NCBI GenBank assembly: GCA_037693485.1
Contig: CM075347.1
Coordinates: forward strand, 144,411,501 to 144,475,500
Origin: Kitagawia praeruptora
Lineage: Eukaryota; Streptophyta; Magnoliopsida; Apiales; Apiaceae
DNA: 64,000 bases
Direction: 5' to 3'
In this document: positions 1 through 11,835 of the stretch, piece after piece
Numbering within the stretch: position 1 is the stretch's first letter
Layout: each line of letters opens with the position of its first letter
Made by a program: the position numbers and the translations under genes
Notes under the pieces: model-generated
What the model was told of the DNA's origin: nothing
Seen by the model: the letters and a program-made list of their open reading frames with translations, nothing else
Database searches by the model: none

Positions 1-2580
1 TTCAGCCATATACTTCTTCACTTGATCAAAGGCCTCTTTAATTTCTTCTGTCCATTCGAAATTTTTTACTTTCTTCAAGGTTTTAAAGAACGGCAAACAC
101 TTATCTCCGGATTTGGAGACAAACCTCCCCAGTGCAGCAATCCTTCCAGTCAGTTTTTGTACGTCCCTTATGGAACGAGGTGATTCCATATCTAGGATAG
201 CTTTGATTTTATCGGGATTAGCCTCAATTCCTCGTTTTGAGACCATAAGACCCAAGAACTTCCCTGACCCGACACCAAAGGCACATTTGGCTGGGTTCAA
301 CATCATCTTGTAGTGTCTCAACACTTCAAATGCCTCACGGAGGTGTTCAATGTGATCGGCTTTGCACAGGCTTTTCATTAGCATATCATCTACATAAACT
401 TCCATAGTTTTTCCAATGAGATGAGAGAAAATCTTGTTTACCAACCTCTGATAGGTAGCCCCTGCGTTTTTCAATCCAAAGGCCATGACCAGGTAACAAT
501 ACACACCAAAGTCAGTGATGAATGATACCTTAGGAACATCATCCTTATGCATCTTGATTTGGTTGTAGCCGCTAAAACCATCCATGAAGCTTAGCATCTC
601 GTGCCCAGCCGTGGCATCTATCAAAATATCAATCCTTGGTAAGGGAAAGCAGTCCTTTGGGCATGCATCGTTCAGATCAGTGAAGTCTATACACATCCTC
701 CACTTTCCATTGGCTTTTTTGACCATTACAGGATTGGCCATCCATTCCGGGAACTGGATTTCTTCAATGAGTCCTGCCTCTAGAAGCTTGTCAACCTCAT
801 GTTTTATGGCTTCTTGTCTCTCAGGTGCAAAATTTCTCTTTTTTTGTTTCACCGCCTTCCTGTCCGGATCTACGTTCAGGTTGTGTGTTATCAGTTGGGG
901 ATCTATCCCTGGCATATCAACTACTGTCCATGCAAAGACGTCTTTATTTTCGTGTAAAAAGGTGATTAACAGGCTTTTTAAGGGATCCGTCAGAGATGCA
1001 CCTATATATGTGACCTTTTCAGAATCTCCTAACTCCAAAGGTATAGGAATCAAATCCTCTGCTGGTTTCCCTCTCCGTTCTTCATCCTCACGAGCATCCA
1101 TATCCTCAATAGGGAGGACTTGCCCCCCGGTTCCGTCTGGCTTTAGTACGGCCACATAGCAACTTCTTGCCATCTTCTGGTCCCCTTTCTCTTCTCCAAC
1201 ACCATTTCTGGTTGGGAACTTCACTTTCAAGTGACAGGTAGAAGCAACCGCCTTAAAAGCGTGGAGTCCCATCCTGCCTAGGATAGCATTGTAGGTGGAC
1301 GTGGCTTTGATAACCAAAAAATTTAACATCTGAGTGGCCTCTCGTGGCTCCTGCCCTATGGTCATGGGTAACTGAATGGTTCCTTCAACCTTCGACTCTA
1401 CTCCGTTAAACCCATATATAGGCATGTTCGAGGGCGTCAACTGAGACTCGGTGTATCCCATCTTCAAAAAGGCATTATGGAATAAAATGTCTACTGAGGC
1501 TCCATTGTCTATCAAGACTCTTTTCACATGAGAGTTGCCGATCACTGGAGAGATTACCAATGGATCATCGTGGGGGAATTTCACCCCTTCAAGGTTCGAA
1601 TCATCAAACCCAATTGATACCTCTGTTTTCGCACGCTTTGGTGCTTCTCCCATAATGTGCATCACCTCTCGTGCATACGCTTTCCTCGAATTTCTGCTGG
1701 TCCCTGCTGCTGTTGGTCCTCCGAAAATCATAGTTATCACTGGCCCTCGGGGCTGTGGGTTGCGATTGCGATCATCGTCTCTCCTATCATAGCCCCTTCT
1801 TGGGTTTTCTTGATCCTCATCCTTGCAGAATTTAGTCAATTTCCCTCTTCGAATAAGGAACTCAATCTCGTCTTTCAATTGTCTATAATCGTCAGTATCA
1901 TGCCCAACATCCTTGTAAAATCGACAATACTGATTCTTGTTCCTTTTCTCAGGATCTGTTCTCAGTGGCTTCGGCCATCTTACGTCCCTATCCTTCTCTA
2001 TATCCAACAGGATTTGGATTCTTGGAGCATTCAATCTCGCATAATCAGTGAATCTTTGTCCGGGACTGCCTTTTTTAGGGGCTGAATCAGAATCTCGACC
2101 TGTGCGCGGGTACTTATCCCTAGCATCATACTCCTGCTCTGCTTTCCGCTTTTTAGAATCATTGTTATTCCCTCCATTACCTGCTATGGCCTCCTTCTTC
2201 ATACTATCTTCGGCTTTTATATACTTATCAGCCCTCCTTTGGAGTTCGGCCATATTCTCAAGTGGGTGCTTTGCCAATGACCTTTTAAAGTACAGATCAG
2301 TGGTGCCGTGCTCTAGGGCTACCATGGCCACCTTGTTCTCTAAATTAGTGATATTTAATGTCTCCTTGGTGAACCTCTTAAGATAATCTCTCATATTCTC
2401 ATTCTTTCTTTGCACCACATACATAAGAGATGCGGAACTTTTCTCATGAACTTTTCCGCTGATAAACTGACTAACAAAGGCAGCACTTAGCTCCTTAAAA
2501 GAGCCAATTAAGTTCGCAGGTAAGCGGCTGTACCATCTTTGAGCCATACCCGACAGGGTTTGAGGGAACGCCCTACACTT
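1..2580 (-). CDS. Gag C-terminus, aspartic protease and reverse transcriptase, open to the window edge
   Basis: One minus-strand frame is open from about 2580 to position 1, about 860 codons by my reading without a stop. In order it has the rest of the gag domain (GMAQRWYSRLP), a Lys/Arg-rich linker, a knuckle-like CRFYKDVGHDT stretch near 1915, an aspartic protease with active site IDNGAS (about 1500-1520), and an RT with the catalytic YVDD at 383-397. RT wording such as DFTDLNDACPKD is typical of the Tat branch. The product would copy element RNA into DNA inside the particle. It is cut by the window edge inside the RT/RNase H connection, and it is out of frame with the upstream Gag start. 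Confidence 0.88.
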
Positions 2581-3486
2581 CAAGCGTCACTTGCAGGTTG
2601 CAACAGTAGTGCGTTTGAGAATGTCCTGACGTGATTTGCGGGATCACCCGTTCCATCATAAGCCTTAATAGTTGGCATCTTGAACTTCTTTGAGATATGG
2701 GCATTCATCACCTCTTCAGTAAATGGAGGTGTGGGATCATCAGGATCTCCAAGTGGCATCAAATCTTTGGGGTTACTCCTGGGAGTTTCTACCCTTGCTA
2801 TTTTATCAGATGGGGTATCAGCCCTTCTTTGCCTCCTCGGAGGTCTTTCCAAATCAATAAAAGGAATCCCTCCTGAGGTTGGAGGAGGTCCATTCCTGTT
2901 CAAACTTACTTGTTCCCTTGCCATATCTGCCTTCAATTTTAATATCTCGGCCTCATAAGCCTTAATCCTCTCAGCAGTCGTCGAAGGGAGTCCATCGCGA
3001 GTAGTTCGAGTTCTTCCTCGAGGTTCTTTACTTGCACGTCGCCTCCTTGGAGCTTCATCACGATCATAAACATCGTCAGAGGATGAATCATCAGTATAAG
3101 GACCAGAAAAATCGCGATAATCTCGATCTCGGATATGCAGGGCATGACCACTTGATCCAGCTCCTTGGGTAGGAGGGTAGTTAGGCAGCCCATACATCGG
3201 GTTGGTATTCAGGGGGAGATCCGTAGTGTGGATCTGGACCCCTAGTGGGGGGGTTGTTGGGATCTACAATCAAGGGAGAAACCACCACCTGGAGGGGGTT
3301 AGTCCCTGGATTTGTGTGGACGATCGGAGGTAGCGTACTATCAACATGGGAGGTCGTCCCTAGGGGTTGAGAAACTTGATGCGGAACGATCGTCCCGGTT
3401 GTTGGGGGCACCAGACCTATTGCCGGTGGAGCGGAGCTGAGTGGAATAGGGTCGGTAGTTGCTGGTGTTCTTCGTGTTTGAACCAT
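2581..3486 (-). pseudogene. Gag N-terminal half, frameshifted (Tat lineage)
   Basis: Gag forms the virus-like particle that packages element RNA in the cytoplasm. The start ATG at 3486 opens MVQTRRTPAT, a Pro/Thr-rich N-terminus. The frame is lost near a run of seven G (3241-3256 area) and resumes in the frame that ends at 2581. That second part is Arg/Asp-rich and holds the start of the retrotransposon gag domain, with the motif YDGTGDP before HVRTF. A one-base loss at about 2580 then creates a TGA, and the next frame continues the domain at once. With two frameshifts a normal Gag cannot be made from this copy. Confidence 0.8.
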
Positions 3487-3503
3487 GGTTGATGTTTTCT
3501 TCC

Positions 3504-3517
3504 CACAGACGGCGCCA
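3504..3517 (-). other. tRNA primer-binding-like site of the Tat element
   Basis: Reading the minus strand just inside the LTR gives TGGCGCCGTCTGTG. The first nine bases fit the 3' end of a plant tRNA such as tRNA-Asp, the usual primer type for this lineage. The match stops after nine bases, so the primer identity is uncertain. Confidence 0.55.
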
Positions 3518-3519
3518 AA

Positions 3520-4015
3520 TGATATGGAATAAAAAGTAGGGTGTATTTAATGCTAGGGTTTGTGGGAGCTTCGAACTTTAATGGCTGCGCTTGTGTTTCG
3601 TGACTCAAATCGTGTCCTCACAAGATGCCTACGTATCTCAGAGATGAGAATCAAGCCAAAAACATAGTTCTGAGATGTGAAGGTGCAGGTCCTTATATAG
3701 GTGATGAAAACCCTAGAATTAGGGTAGAATTAGGGGACTTGATGGACAAGTCACAGCTTAGGTCCAATTCTAGAGCCTTCTAATTGATAAGAAGATAAGA
3801 GTTGAAGATATATGCCTTGGAGGCTACTCCTAATATGATTTATTTTTCTTTCTGGACTTGATTTCGAAGTCTTTTATTTGGCTGACTTATCAGCTACGAA
3901 TTTATTATTTAATTAGGATTTCGGGCCTCATTAATGGGCTTCGTATTTGGACCAAACTAGGTTTAATTAATACATCATTAAATACGTTTCTAGGGCTTAC
4001 TTTCAGCCCATATCA
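3520..4015 (-). repeat. 5' LTR of the Tat-lineage element
   Basis: On the plus strand the segment starts TGATAT and ends ATATCA, a perfect 6-bp terminal inverted repeat with TG...CA ends. It is 496 bp long and sits two bases from the primer-binding-like site. A minus-strand TATA-type motif (CTATATAAGG at 3691-3700) is a likely U3 promoter. The distal boundary at 4015 rests on the inverted repeat only, because the second LTR lies outside the window. Confidence 0.7.
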
Positions 4016-4520
4016 GTTTAGGAGTGAAAATAATATGCAGCATAAAAGTGCTAAAGCATTGGGTCAGAATGTGCAGATGATAGACATAAATGTGTCACGC
4101 ATCTAAAAGAAGGCATGTACATGCCGCTAAGACTTCTAAAGGCCATAGGTTCTTTCAAAATGGGCCGTGGTTATGCATAATTTACATAAAAATCAATCAT
4201 GGCAACAATACTTGTAAATAATCTCAATAATTATCACAGACAGGTGATCAATGTGTGACTTAGGAAATAATCACATATATTTGCTTATGACTTAAAAAAA
4301 ATGTCAATTCAAACCGTAGCCGTGAGAGACCACATATATCGGTCCTAGTATTCATTGGCATCAAGGGTCGACTGAAACGGTAGCTTCAAGTAGCTACTTA
4401 CATTAATTTTCATTTTTTGATGATCCAATTTATGCCGTACTGCTAAGGAAAGATTGTATACTAACTTTCACATACTAGCTTTGTTATGAGTTGGTTTCAT
4501 GATCGACCCAAACCGTAGAT
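4016..4520. other. Spacer between the Tat LTR and CACTA-1
   Basis: AT-rich, no coding frame of interest and no repeat seen. It ends in GAT directly before the CACTA terminus, which may be the left copy of a 3-bp target duplication. The right copy cannot be located. Confidence 0.4.
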
Positions 4521-4544
4521 CACTACAAGAAATCTGGCCATTTA

Positions 4545-5060
4545 CGACGGCAAACTTACGACGGTTTTTTTTTTCGCGCCCAACTTACGACGGAAATGAA
4601 AAACCGTCGTAAGATATTACGATGGAAAACCAATTCGTCGCAAGTATGGGGACAATATTTAACTTACGACGGTTTGTTCGTCGTAATATCGATTTCAAAA
4701 TAAACTTACGATGGAATGTTCGTCGTAAGTTGTTTTTTTGGGATTAAATTTAATTGTAAAGATAATTAGTTTTACTAATAACTAAATGACGCCGTTTTAA
4801 TATAAACCTTACGACGGGAAAAGTCGTCGCAACTTCAACTTACGACGAAAGTATATGTGCGTCGTAAGTTAGACGCCGTTTTGACAGAAAGCTTACGACG
4901 GAAATGGACAACCGTCGTAAGTTTAAATTACGACGGAAATAGATTTACGTCGTAAGTTAGCTTTCAAATGCCACCTCATCCTTGCATTATTAACACCTAA
5001 CCGTCAAACATAATATTTTTAAAATGAACTTACGATGGAAATAGATTTTCGTCGTAAGTT
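4545..5060. repeat. 5' subterminal repeats of CACTA-1 (ACTTACGACGG)
   Basis: About sixteen copies of ACTTACGACGG or its reverse complement lie in roughly 500 bp, many as close inverted pairs able to form hairpins. In CACTA elements such subterminal motifs are binding sites for the element's own DNA-binding protein (TnpA in En/Spm). The same motif at 10926-11096 marks the other side of the element. Confidence 0.85.
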
Positions 5061-5282
5061 TTGTTATGTAAAATTTGAAGGTACTGCCCATTCTCTTGCT
5101 AGCACCACATTCTTCCAATTTTTTCTTTTAAACAAAAACACATCTTCATATCATCAAATACATGACATAGCAATAACGATTACAACAATCATCAATGTAA
5201 GGATTCAATTATAATCTCCTCTACTTTATTTTAATGCATTTAAATATATTTGATTTATTTTTAAGTTCATACATGTTCAACA

Positions 5283-5306
5283 TATATATATATATATATA
5301 TATATA
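5283..5306. repeat. (TA)n microsatellite
   Basis: Uninterrupted TA run just upstream of the TNP2 gene of CACTA-1. Confidence 0.9.
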
Positions 5307-5348
5307 GACTTTGTAATTGATTTGCATATTTTTTTTTTACATTTGTAG

Positions 5349-8300
5349 ATGTCTTACGATACTAGTTGGATCTCTAAACGAACTATTCCCGGTGGTTATG
5401 GTTTTTCGAAAGAATTTATTGATAGAGTTAAATATTTCTTGGCATATGCAAAAAATAATAGCAAGGAACCGGATAATCCGGAACTTTTGATTAGATGCCC
5501 GTGTAATAATTGTAGGAATCAACTCTTTCAACTCATTCCCGATGTCGAGTTTCACTTATATGCAACCGATTTTCTTGAGAGCTACACCATATGGCATTAT
5601 CATGAAAAAGAAATTCAAGAAATGAATGATCGTCAAGATGTGTATGATGAATATGAAATGTTGAGGGATGCTTTTAGAGGGGAATATTTTGAAGAAGAAA
5701 TTAGCAACCACGAGGACCCGAACGAGCAAGCATCTAAATTTTTAGACAATGTGAATAATGTAGGGGAACCAATATATCCGGGCAATACCAAGTACACGCA
5801 ATTGAAGTTTGTTACGAAATTCCTACATTGGAAGAATCATAATAAATGTAGTGATAAGGTATTTGATGAGCTGCTCCTTTTACTTGGAGATATTTCCCGA
5901 GGGGCATAAGCTCCCTTTTAATTATTATGCTGTGAAGAAGATAGTCAAGAAGCTAAACATGGGATACGAGAAAATACATGCATGTGAGATTGATTTCATG
6001 TTGTTCTACGGTGACGATAAAGATTTGGAAAATTGTAAGTACTGTGAGTTGAGCCGATACAAGGTTGCATCTAATGGCGGGAGCAATACCATTCCGAGAA
6101 AGGTCTTAAGATATTTCCCAATCACTCCTCGTCTACAGCATTTGTACATGTGTACCCACACAGCCAAGCATATGAAGTATCACAAAAATAGAATAGTGAA
6201 TGAAGGGGTCCTTAGTCATCCTGCAGATGGAGAAGAATGGAAAGAATTTGACAAGAACTATCCGGATTTTGCAACAGAAATTCGTAATGTTAGACTTGGT
6301 CTTGCAACTGATGGATTCCCCTTGTACAACAATGTTACTTCTACTATATACTCAGTTTAGCCTGTTGTACTACTTGTGTACAACCTTCCACATACCATGT
6401 CCATGAAGGAACCATACATGTACATGACACTACTAGTACCTGGGCCGAATGATCCTGGGAGGAATCTGAATGTCTATCTTAGGCCTTTAATTGATGAGCT
6501 ATTTAATTTGTGGCAAGTTGGGGTGCACACATTTGATACTTCTACGAAGACTAATTTCATGATGCGGGGAGCTTTGTTATGGACTATCACTGACTTTACC
6601 GGGTTGGGTATGGTTAGTGGATGGTCAACCCATGGGAAGTTGGCCTGTCATGTTTGTATAGGTGATGTCAAAGCCAAGCAACTACCATACAGCAGGAAGT
6701 CCAGTTTTTATGGGTTACATAAGGGATTCCTACTCAAACGCCGAAAAGTTCGGAGAAGAGGTCGAATTGTTCGTAACATGATTGCTGGTATCACTTTTCC
6801 ACCACCCGGGAAGCCACACAGCAAAGAAAGGGCAGATGGATTTGGGGATTTACACAACTGGACGCATGTCACTAGCTTCTTTAACCTACCATATTGGGAT
6901 TCATTGCGCCTACGTCACTGTATTGATGTCATGCACACGGAGAAAAATGTATTTGATAATATATTTCATACTATTATCTGTAATGCCAAAACAAAAGATA
7001 CCACAAGATCAAGAGATGATTTGAAAGCAATGGGCATCATGCAAGAGCTGTGGATGAATGGTAAACAAAGGCCTAAAGCAAGATACGAACTCACTCGAGA
7101 TCAACTAAAATTGTTATGTAAATGGGTGCATCAATTGAAACTTCCCGATGGTTGTTCATCAAACTTGAAGAGATGTTGTAAGATAGCTCAGTTGAAAATA
7201 CCAAGGCATGAAGTCCCATGACTGTCAATTATTTATGCAGAAGTTATTAGCTTCTGCATTTCGTGAACTTCTTCCGGATGACATAAAAAAAGTGCTTTAT
7301 GATTTTTCAAATTTTTTCAAAGACTTGTGCTCAACCACACTACTCGATTCAAATTTGAGGCAAATGGAAAAAAACATAGCCGGGATCATTTATACTTTAG
7401 AGACTAAATTCTTCCCAGCCATGTCTGATCCAATGGAGCATCTTCCCATTCATTTACCTGAAGAATGCAGACTCGGTGGCCCTGTCCCACAATGGTGGAT
7501 GTATAATATTGAAAGGCTACAGCGCAAAATGAAACAGAAAGTAGGGAACAAAGCACGAGTTGAAGGTTCCATTACAGAAAAGTATGTACATGAAGAGTTG
7601 ACACATTTCTGTTCTATGTACTTCGAGTCTGAAGTTGAGACATCACACAACTTGCTAGGTCGAAATGTGGTTGAGGATCGCTCACGTGATCCAAATAAAC
7701 TGGAGGCATTCACATATCCGGTACAGCTCTTGGGAGCATGTATTGGTTTTCATTTAAATGTGGATTCCCTACATGTTGCAGCACATTATGTTCTCATGAA
7801 CATGCCTGAACTGGCACCTTATATCACGTAAGCATTCAAGTATTTTATTTCATTTTTTACACTTTTAAATATTATGCACTAACATAAAATGATCACTTTT
7901 TTAGTATGTTCGAAGAAGAGGTTCAGAATCATAGTGCATATATATTGAGTGATTCTGAGATAGATACATGTTAAAAACTCAATTAGCAACATGGTTGCAA
8001 AATAAGGTATTTGATTAAATGCACAACTTATGTAATTTTTAAATTTGTTTATACACATGTGTTTGACGAGATTATTCCATTTCAGGTACAAAACAACTAC
8101 GAGCGATATCAATATTTGTTGCACGGCCCAACTTCCTATGTGATTTCTTATAAAAGATGCAAGATCAATGGATACTTATTCAACCGAGGAAGATCAAGCT
8201 CTGGGGTCCTTTTGAAGGGCAATTGTTATGGTGATAGTGAAAGCAATTACTACGGGACTTTGCAAGATATTCTTAAACTAACATACGGTGGCGGAAATCA

Positions 8301-8763
8301 AGTGATTTTATTTAAATGTCATTGGTATGATCATGTTAGGGGAGTAAAGAAAGACAAAAATGGGGTGCTCCTAATTGATCTTAGTTCAAAATTAAAAGGA
8401 GATGATGTTTACATTCTAGCAAGTCAAGCCACACAAGTGTACTATGCTCCTAGTGTCAAGAATCCCGATAGTAATATTCACACGATCATTACATGTAGAC
8501 CTCAATTGTTGAGTGAAGGAATAAAGGATGTTGATGCGGAACCTTTTCAAGAAGAAGTTTCAAATACCATTGCATTAGATTTTTCCTCGACATCATTATT
8601 TGTTGACTTTTCGCAATACGATATGGAAGAAGATCTAGAAGAAGAACAATAGCAATGAAACGAAGTAGAAAGTGAAGTAGAGGAAGAAAATGCAAGGGAA
8701 AGTGAAGAAGAGGAGGAAGAAGAAGAAGATGGTTATGATAGCATTAAAGTGGAAGATGAGTAA
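5349..8763 (+). pseudogene. TNP2-type CACTA transposase, decayed (CACTA-1)
   Basis: This enzyme would cut CACTA ends in the nucleus. The order is a transposase-associated zinc-binding domain (5349 on; MSYDTSWI, then CPCNNC), the Transposase_21/TNP2 core (about 5760-7100, with LGLATDGFPLYNN and LRHCIDVMHTEKNVFDNI), DUF4218 (7208-7831, with ECRLGGPV) and DUF4216 (8155-8520, with YGGGNQVILFKCHWYDH). A GTAAG donor at about 7829 and acceptors near 7904 and 8085 indicate two introns. Damage: a one-base frameshift near 5890, a TGG-to-TAG type stop at 6358-6360, a frameshift near 7205, and stops at 8650 and 8656 before an acidic Glu-rich tail that ends at 8763. It cannot encode one complete transposase. 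Confidence 0.9.
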
Positions 8764-8797
8764 GAAATGTACCATTATAGGATTTCTAATTTTAATT

Positions 8798-10753
8798 GGA
8801 TGGTATTATCATTGTAGGCTACTTTCTAATTTTAAATGAATTACAATGGATTTTCGGCTAACTAACACTATTTTGAACTAACTTTTTTCACCATTGCAAC
8901 TTTTTAAGCAATTTGAGGGCTTGGAAATATTATAAATAAATAATATGATGTATTGGTGCAAAAAAAATGGATGGTATTATCATTGTAGGCTACTTTCTAA
9001 TTTTAAATGAATTAAAATGAATTTTCGGCTAACTAACACTATTTTGAACTAACTTTTTTCACCATTGCAACGTTTTAAGAAATTTGAGAGCTCGGAAATC
9101 TTATAAATAAATAATATGATGTATTGGTGCAAAAAAATTGGATGGTATTATCATTGTAGGCTACTTTCTAATTTTAAATGAATTACAATGGATTTTCGGC
9201 TAACTAACACTATTTTGAACTAACTTTTTTCACCATTGCAACTTTTTAAGCAATTTGAGGGCTTGGAAATCTTATAAATAAATAATATGATGTATTGGTG
9301 CAAAAAAAATGGATGGTATTATCATTGTAGGCTACTTTCTAATTTTAAATGAATTAAAATGAATTTTCGGCTAACTAACACTATTTTGAACTAACTTTTT
9401 TCACCATTGCAACTTTTTAAGAAATTTGAGAGCTCGGAAATCTTATAAATAAATAATATGATGTATTGGTGCAAAACAATTGGATGGTATTATCATTGTA
9501 GGCTACTTTCTAATTTTAAATGAATTACAATGGATTTTCGGCTAACTAACACTATTTTGAACTAACTTTTTTCACCATTGCAACTTTTTAAGAAATTTGA
9601 GAGCTCGGAAATCTTATAAATAAATAATATGATGTATTGGTGCAAAAAAATTGGATGGTATTATCATTGTAGGCTACTTTCTAATTTTAAATGAATTAAA
9701 ATGAATTTTCGGCTAACTAACACTATTTTGAAATAACTTTTTTCACCATTGCAACTTTTTAAGAAATTTGAGAGCTCGGAAATCTTATAAATAAATAATA
9801 TGATGTATTGGTGCAAAAAAATTGGATGGTATTATCATTGTAGGCTACTTTCTAATTTTAAATGAATTAAAATGGATTTTCGGCTAAGTAACACTATTTT
9901 GAACTAACTTTTTTCACCATTACAACTTTTTAAGCAATTTGAGGGCTTGGAAAACTTATAAATAAATAATATGATGTATTGGTGCAAAAAAATTGGATGG
10001 TAATATCATTTTAGGCTACTTTCTAATTTTAAATGAATTAAAATGGATTTTCGGCTAACTAACACTATTTTGAACTAACTTTTTTCACCATTGCAACTTT
10101 TTAAGCAATTTGAGGGCTTGGAAATATTATAAATAAATAATATGATGTATTGGTGCAAAAAAAATGGATTGTATTATCATTGTAGGCTACTTTCTAATTT
10201 TAAATGAATTAAAATGAATTTTCGGCTAACTAACACTATTTTGAACTAACTTTTTTCACCATTGCAACTTTTTAAGAAATTTGAGAGCTCGGAAATCTTA
10301 TAAATAAATAATATGATGTATTGGTGCAAAAAAATTGGATGGTATTATCATTGTAGGCTACTTTCTAATTTTAAATGAATTACAATGGATTTTCGGCTAA
10401 CTAACACTATTTTGAACTAACTTTTTTCACCATTGCAACTTTTTAAGCAATTTGAGGGCTTGGAAATCTTATAAATAAATAATATGATGCATTGGTGCAA
10501 AAAAATTGGATGGTATCATCATTGTAGGCTACTTTCTAATTTTAAATGAATTAAAATGGATTTTCGGCTAACTAACACTATTTTGAACTAACTTTTTTCA
10601 CCATTTCAACTTTTTAAGCAATTTGAGGGCTTGGAAATCTTATAAATAAATAATATGATGCATTGGTGCAAAAAAATTGGATGGTATCATCATTGTAGGC
10701 TACTTTCTAATTTTAAATGACTTAAAATGGATTTTTGGCTAACTAACACTATT
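8798..10753 (+). repeat. 171-bp tandem array inside CACTA-1, about 11.4 copies
   Basis: Units start with GGATGGTATTATCATTG (or a close variant) at 8798, 8969, 9140, 9311, 9482, 9653, 9824, 9995, 10166, 10337, 10508 and 10679, a spacing of exactly 171 bp each time. The last unit is partial and runs into non-repeat sequence. Two unit types can be told apart by AAGCAATTTGAGGGCTTGG against AAGAAATTTGAGAGCTCGG, and they partly alternate. No coding frame. The constant period implies recent expansion or homogenisation. Confidence 0.97.
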
Positions 10754-10925
10754 TCGGCTAAATTATATATGATGTTTGTGATTGTTTTTGTTTGTCTAGA
10801 TATTTTGGTTGTCATTTATTTGAGTTTACAATGTATAGTTTATCTTAAAATTGTTAATTTAGTATTACAGATTTTGATGATAAAAGACAACAGGAAAAAA
10901 ACCCCAGACTGCAGTTTTTTATTCT

Positions 10926-11096
10926 CGGTAACTTACGACGGAAATATGGGTCAATTACGACGAAATTCTAGGGAAATTACGACGATTTTTATTTCCCGTC
11001 GTAAGTTTGTAGATTTTGGTAAATTTTGACGGATATCTGGGAACCTTACGACGGAAATCTGGGTAACTTACGACGAAATTCTTACTCCGTAGTAAA
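10926..11096. repeat. 3'-side subterminal repeats of CACTA-1
   Basis: Several copies of the ACTTACGACGG motif and its complement lie just past the tandem array. They match the 5' cluster and support one element running from 4521 at least to here. Confidence 0.8.
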
Positions 11097-11830
11097 TTCC
11101 TTTATGGTTCTTTAAATTTCTTCACCAATTTTTCTTATAACGTATAGATCTATCATACATATTATTTAAGATTGTTTTGATTGCACATAAAATATACTAT
11201 TTAGCCAAATAAAACTCGACAATGACTTTAACCAGAACATCTAAATTCGTTACATATAATGAAATAAATTACTATACCTAATGTATCGTTAAGAGTCTAT
11301 TAAACAAACTAGATTTATTGTGTTATTATTTGGATTTATAAATTATAGTTACTTATCAACTAATATTCAACTAACAAATCACAACAACAATGTTAAGTAT
11401 TGTATGTTCGTATATATCAGTAGGACACTAAGGAACGAATACCAAAATTCGTTACATTTCATACTACACGAATGACGATATCGAAATTATTGAGATTCTT
11501 TTAACCATTCAACATTTGTTTTATTATATTAGTTACACATCAACTAGCATCTCATAACAACAATATTAACTATTATATATTCGTTTCTATAGTCTTGATA
11601 ATCAAAATTTAAACTATAAAAATTTCAACTTATATAAATTACAAAAAAAATTAATATTAATTCCTGAATTACGTGTGTTAGTGATGTATATACAAAATTT
11701 ATGGAATATTATATATAAACTTATAAATAGTTTTTGGTTTTAAAATCAATAAATTGGAAAATTATAATAAATACTTTAAAAAAATAAAATGATTAACCTA
11801 TATATCCAAAAAATCTGGAAAGGTACACAA
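11097..11830. other. AT-rich non-coding stretch of CACTA-1 before the copia insertion
   Basis: No coding frame, motif cluster or repeat recognised. Confidence 0.4.
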
Positions 11831-11835
11831 GAAAC

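Larger units (their letters stand above)
1..4015 (-). mobile_element. Ty3/gypsy LTR retrotransposon, Tat lineage, 5' half
   Basis: The minus strand reads LTR (3520-4015), primer-binding-like site, gag, protease and reverse transcriptase, then leaves the window at position 1. RNase H, integrase and the 3' LTR would lie to the left. The RT wording and the leader GGCGCCGTCTGTGG next to the LTR are typical of the plant Tat/Retand branch (family knowledge). Only one LTR is present, so the target duplication cannot be checked. Gag carries frameshifts while protease-RT is open, so the copy is damaged but not old. Confidence 0.9.
4521..11830 (+). mobile_element. CACTA-1 (En/Spm) transposon, part left of the copia insertion
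   Basis: The 5' terminus is CACTACAAGAAATCTGGCC at 4521. It is followed by many direct and inverted copies of ACTTACGACGG, a TNP2-type transposase gene, a 171-bp tandem array, and a second cluster of the same motif (10926-11096). A copia element splits it at 11836. The motif returns once at 23392-23417 on the other side, so the element continues beyond 23308. No matching 3' terminus (TTTCTTGTAGTG) was found in the window, so the right boundary is open. Confidence 0.85.
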
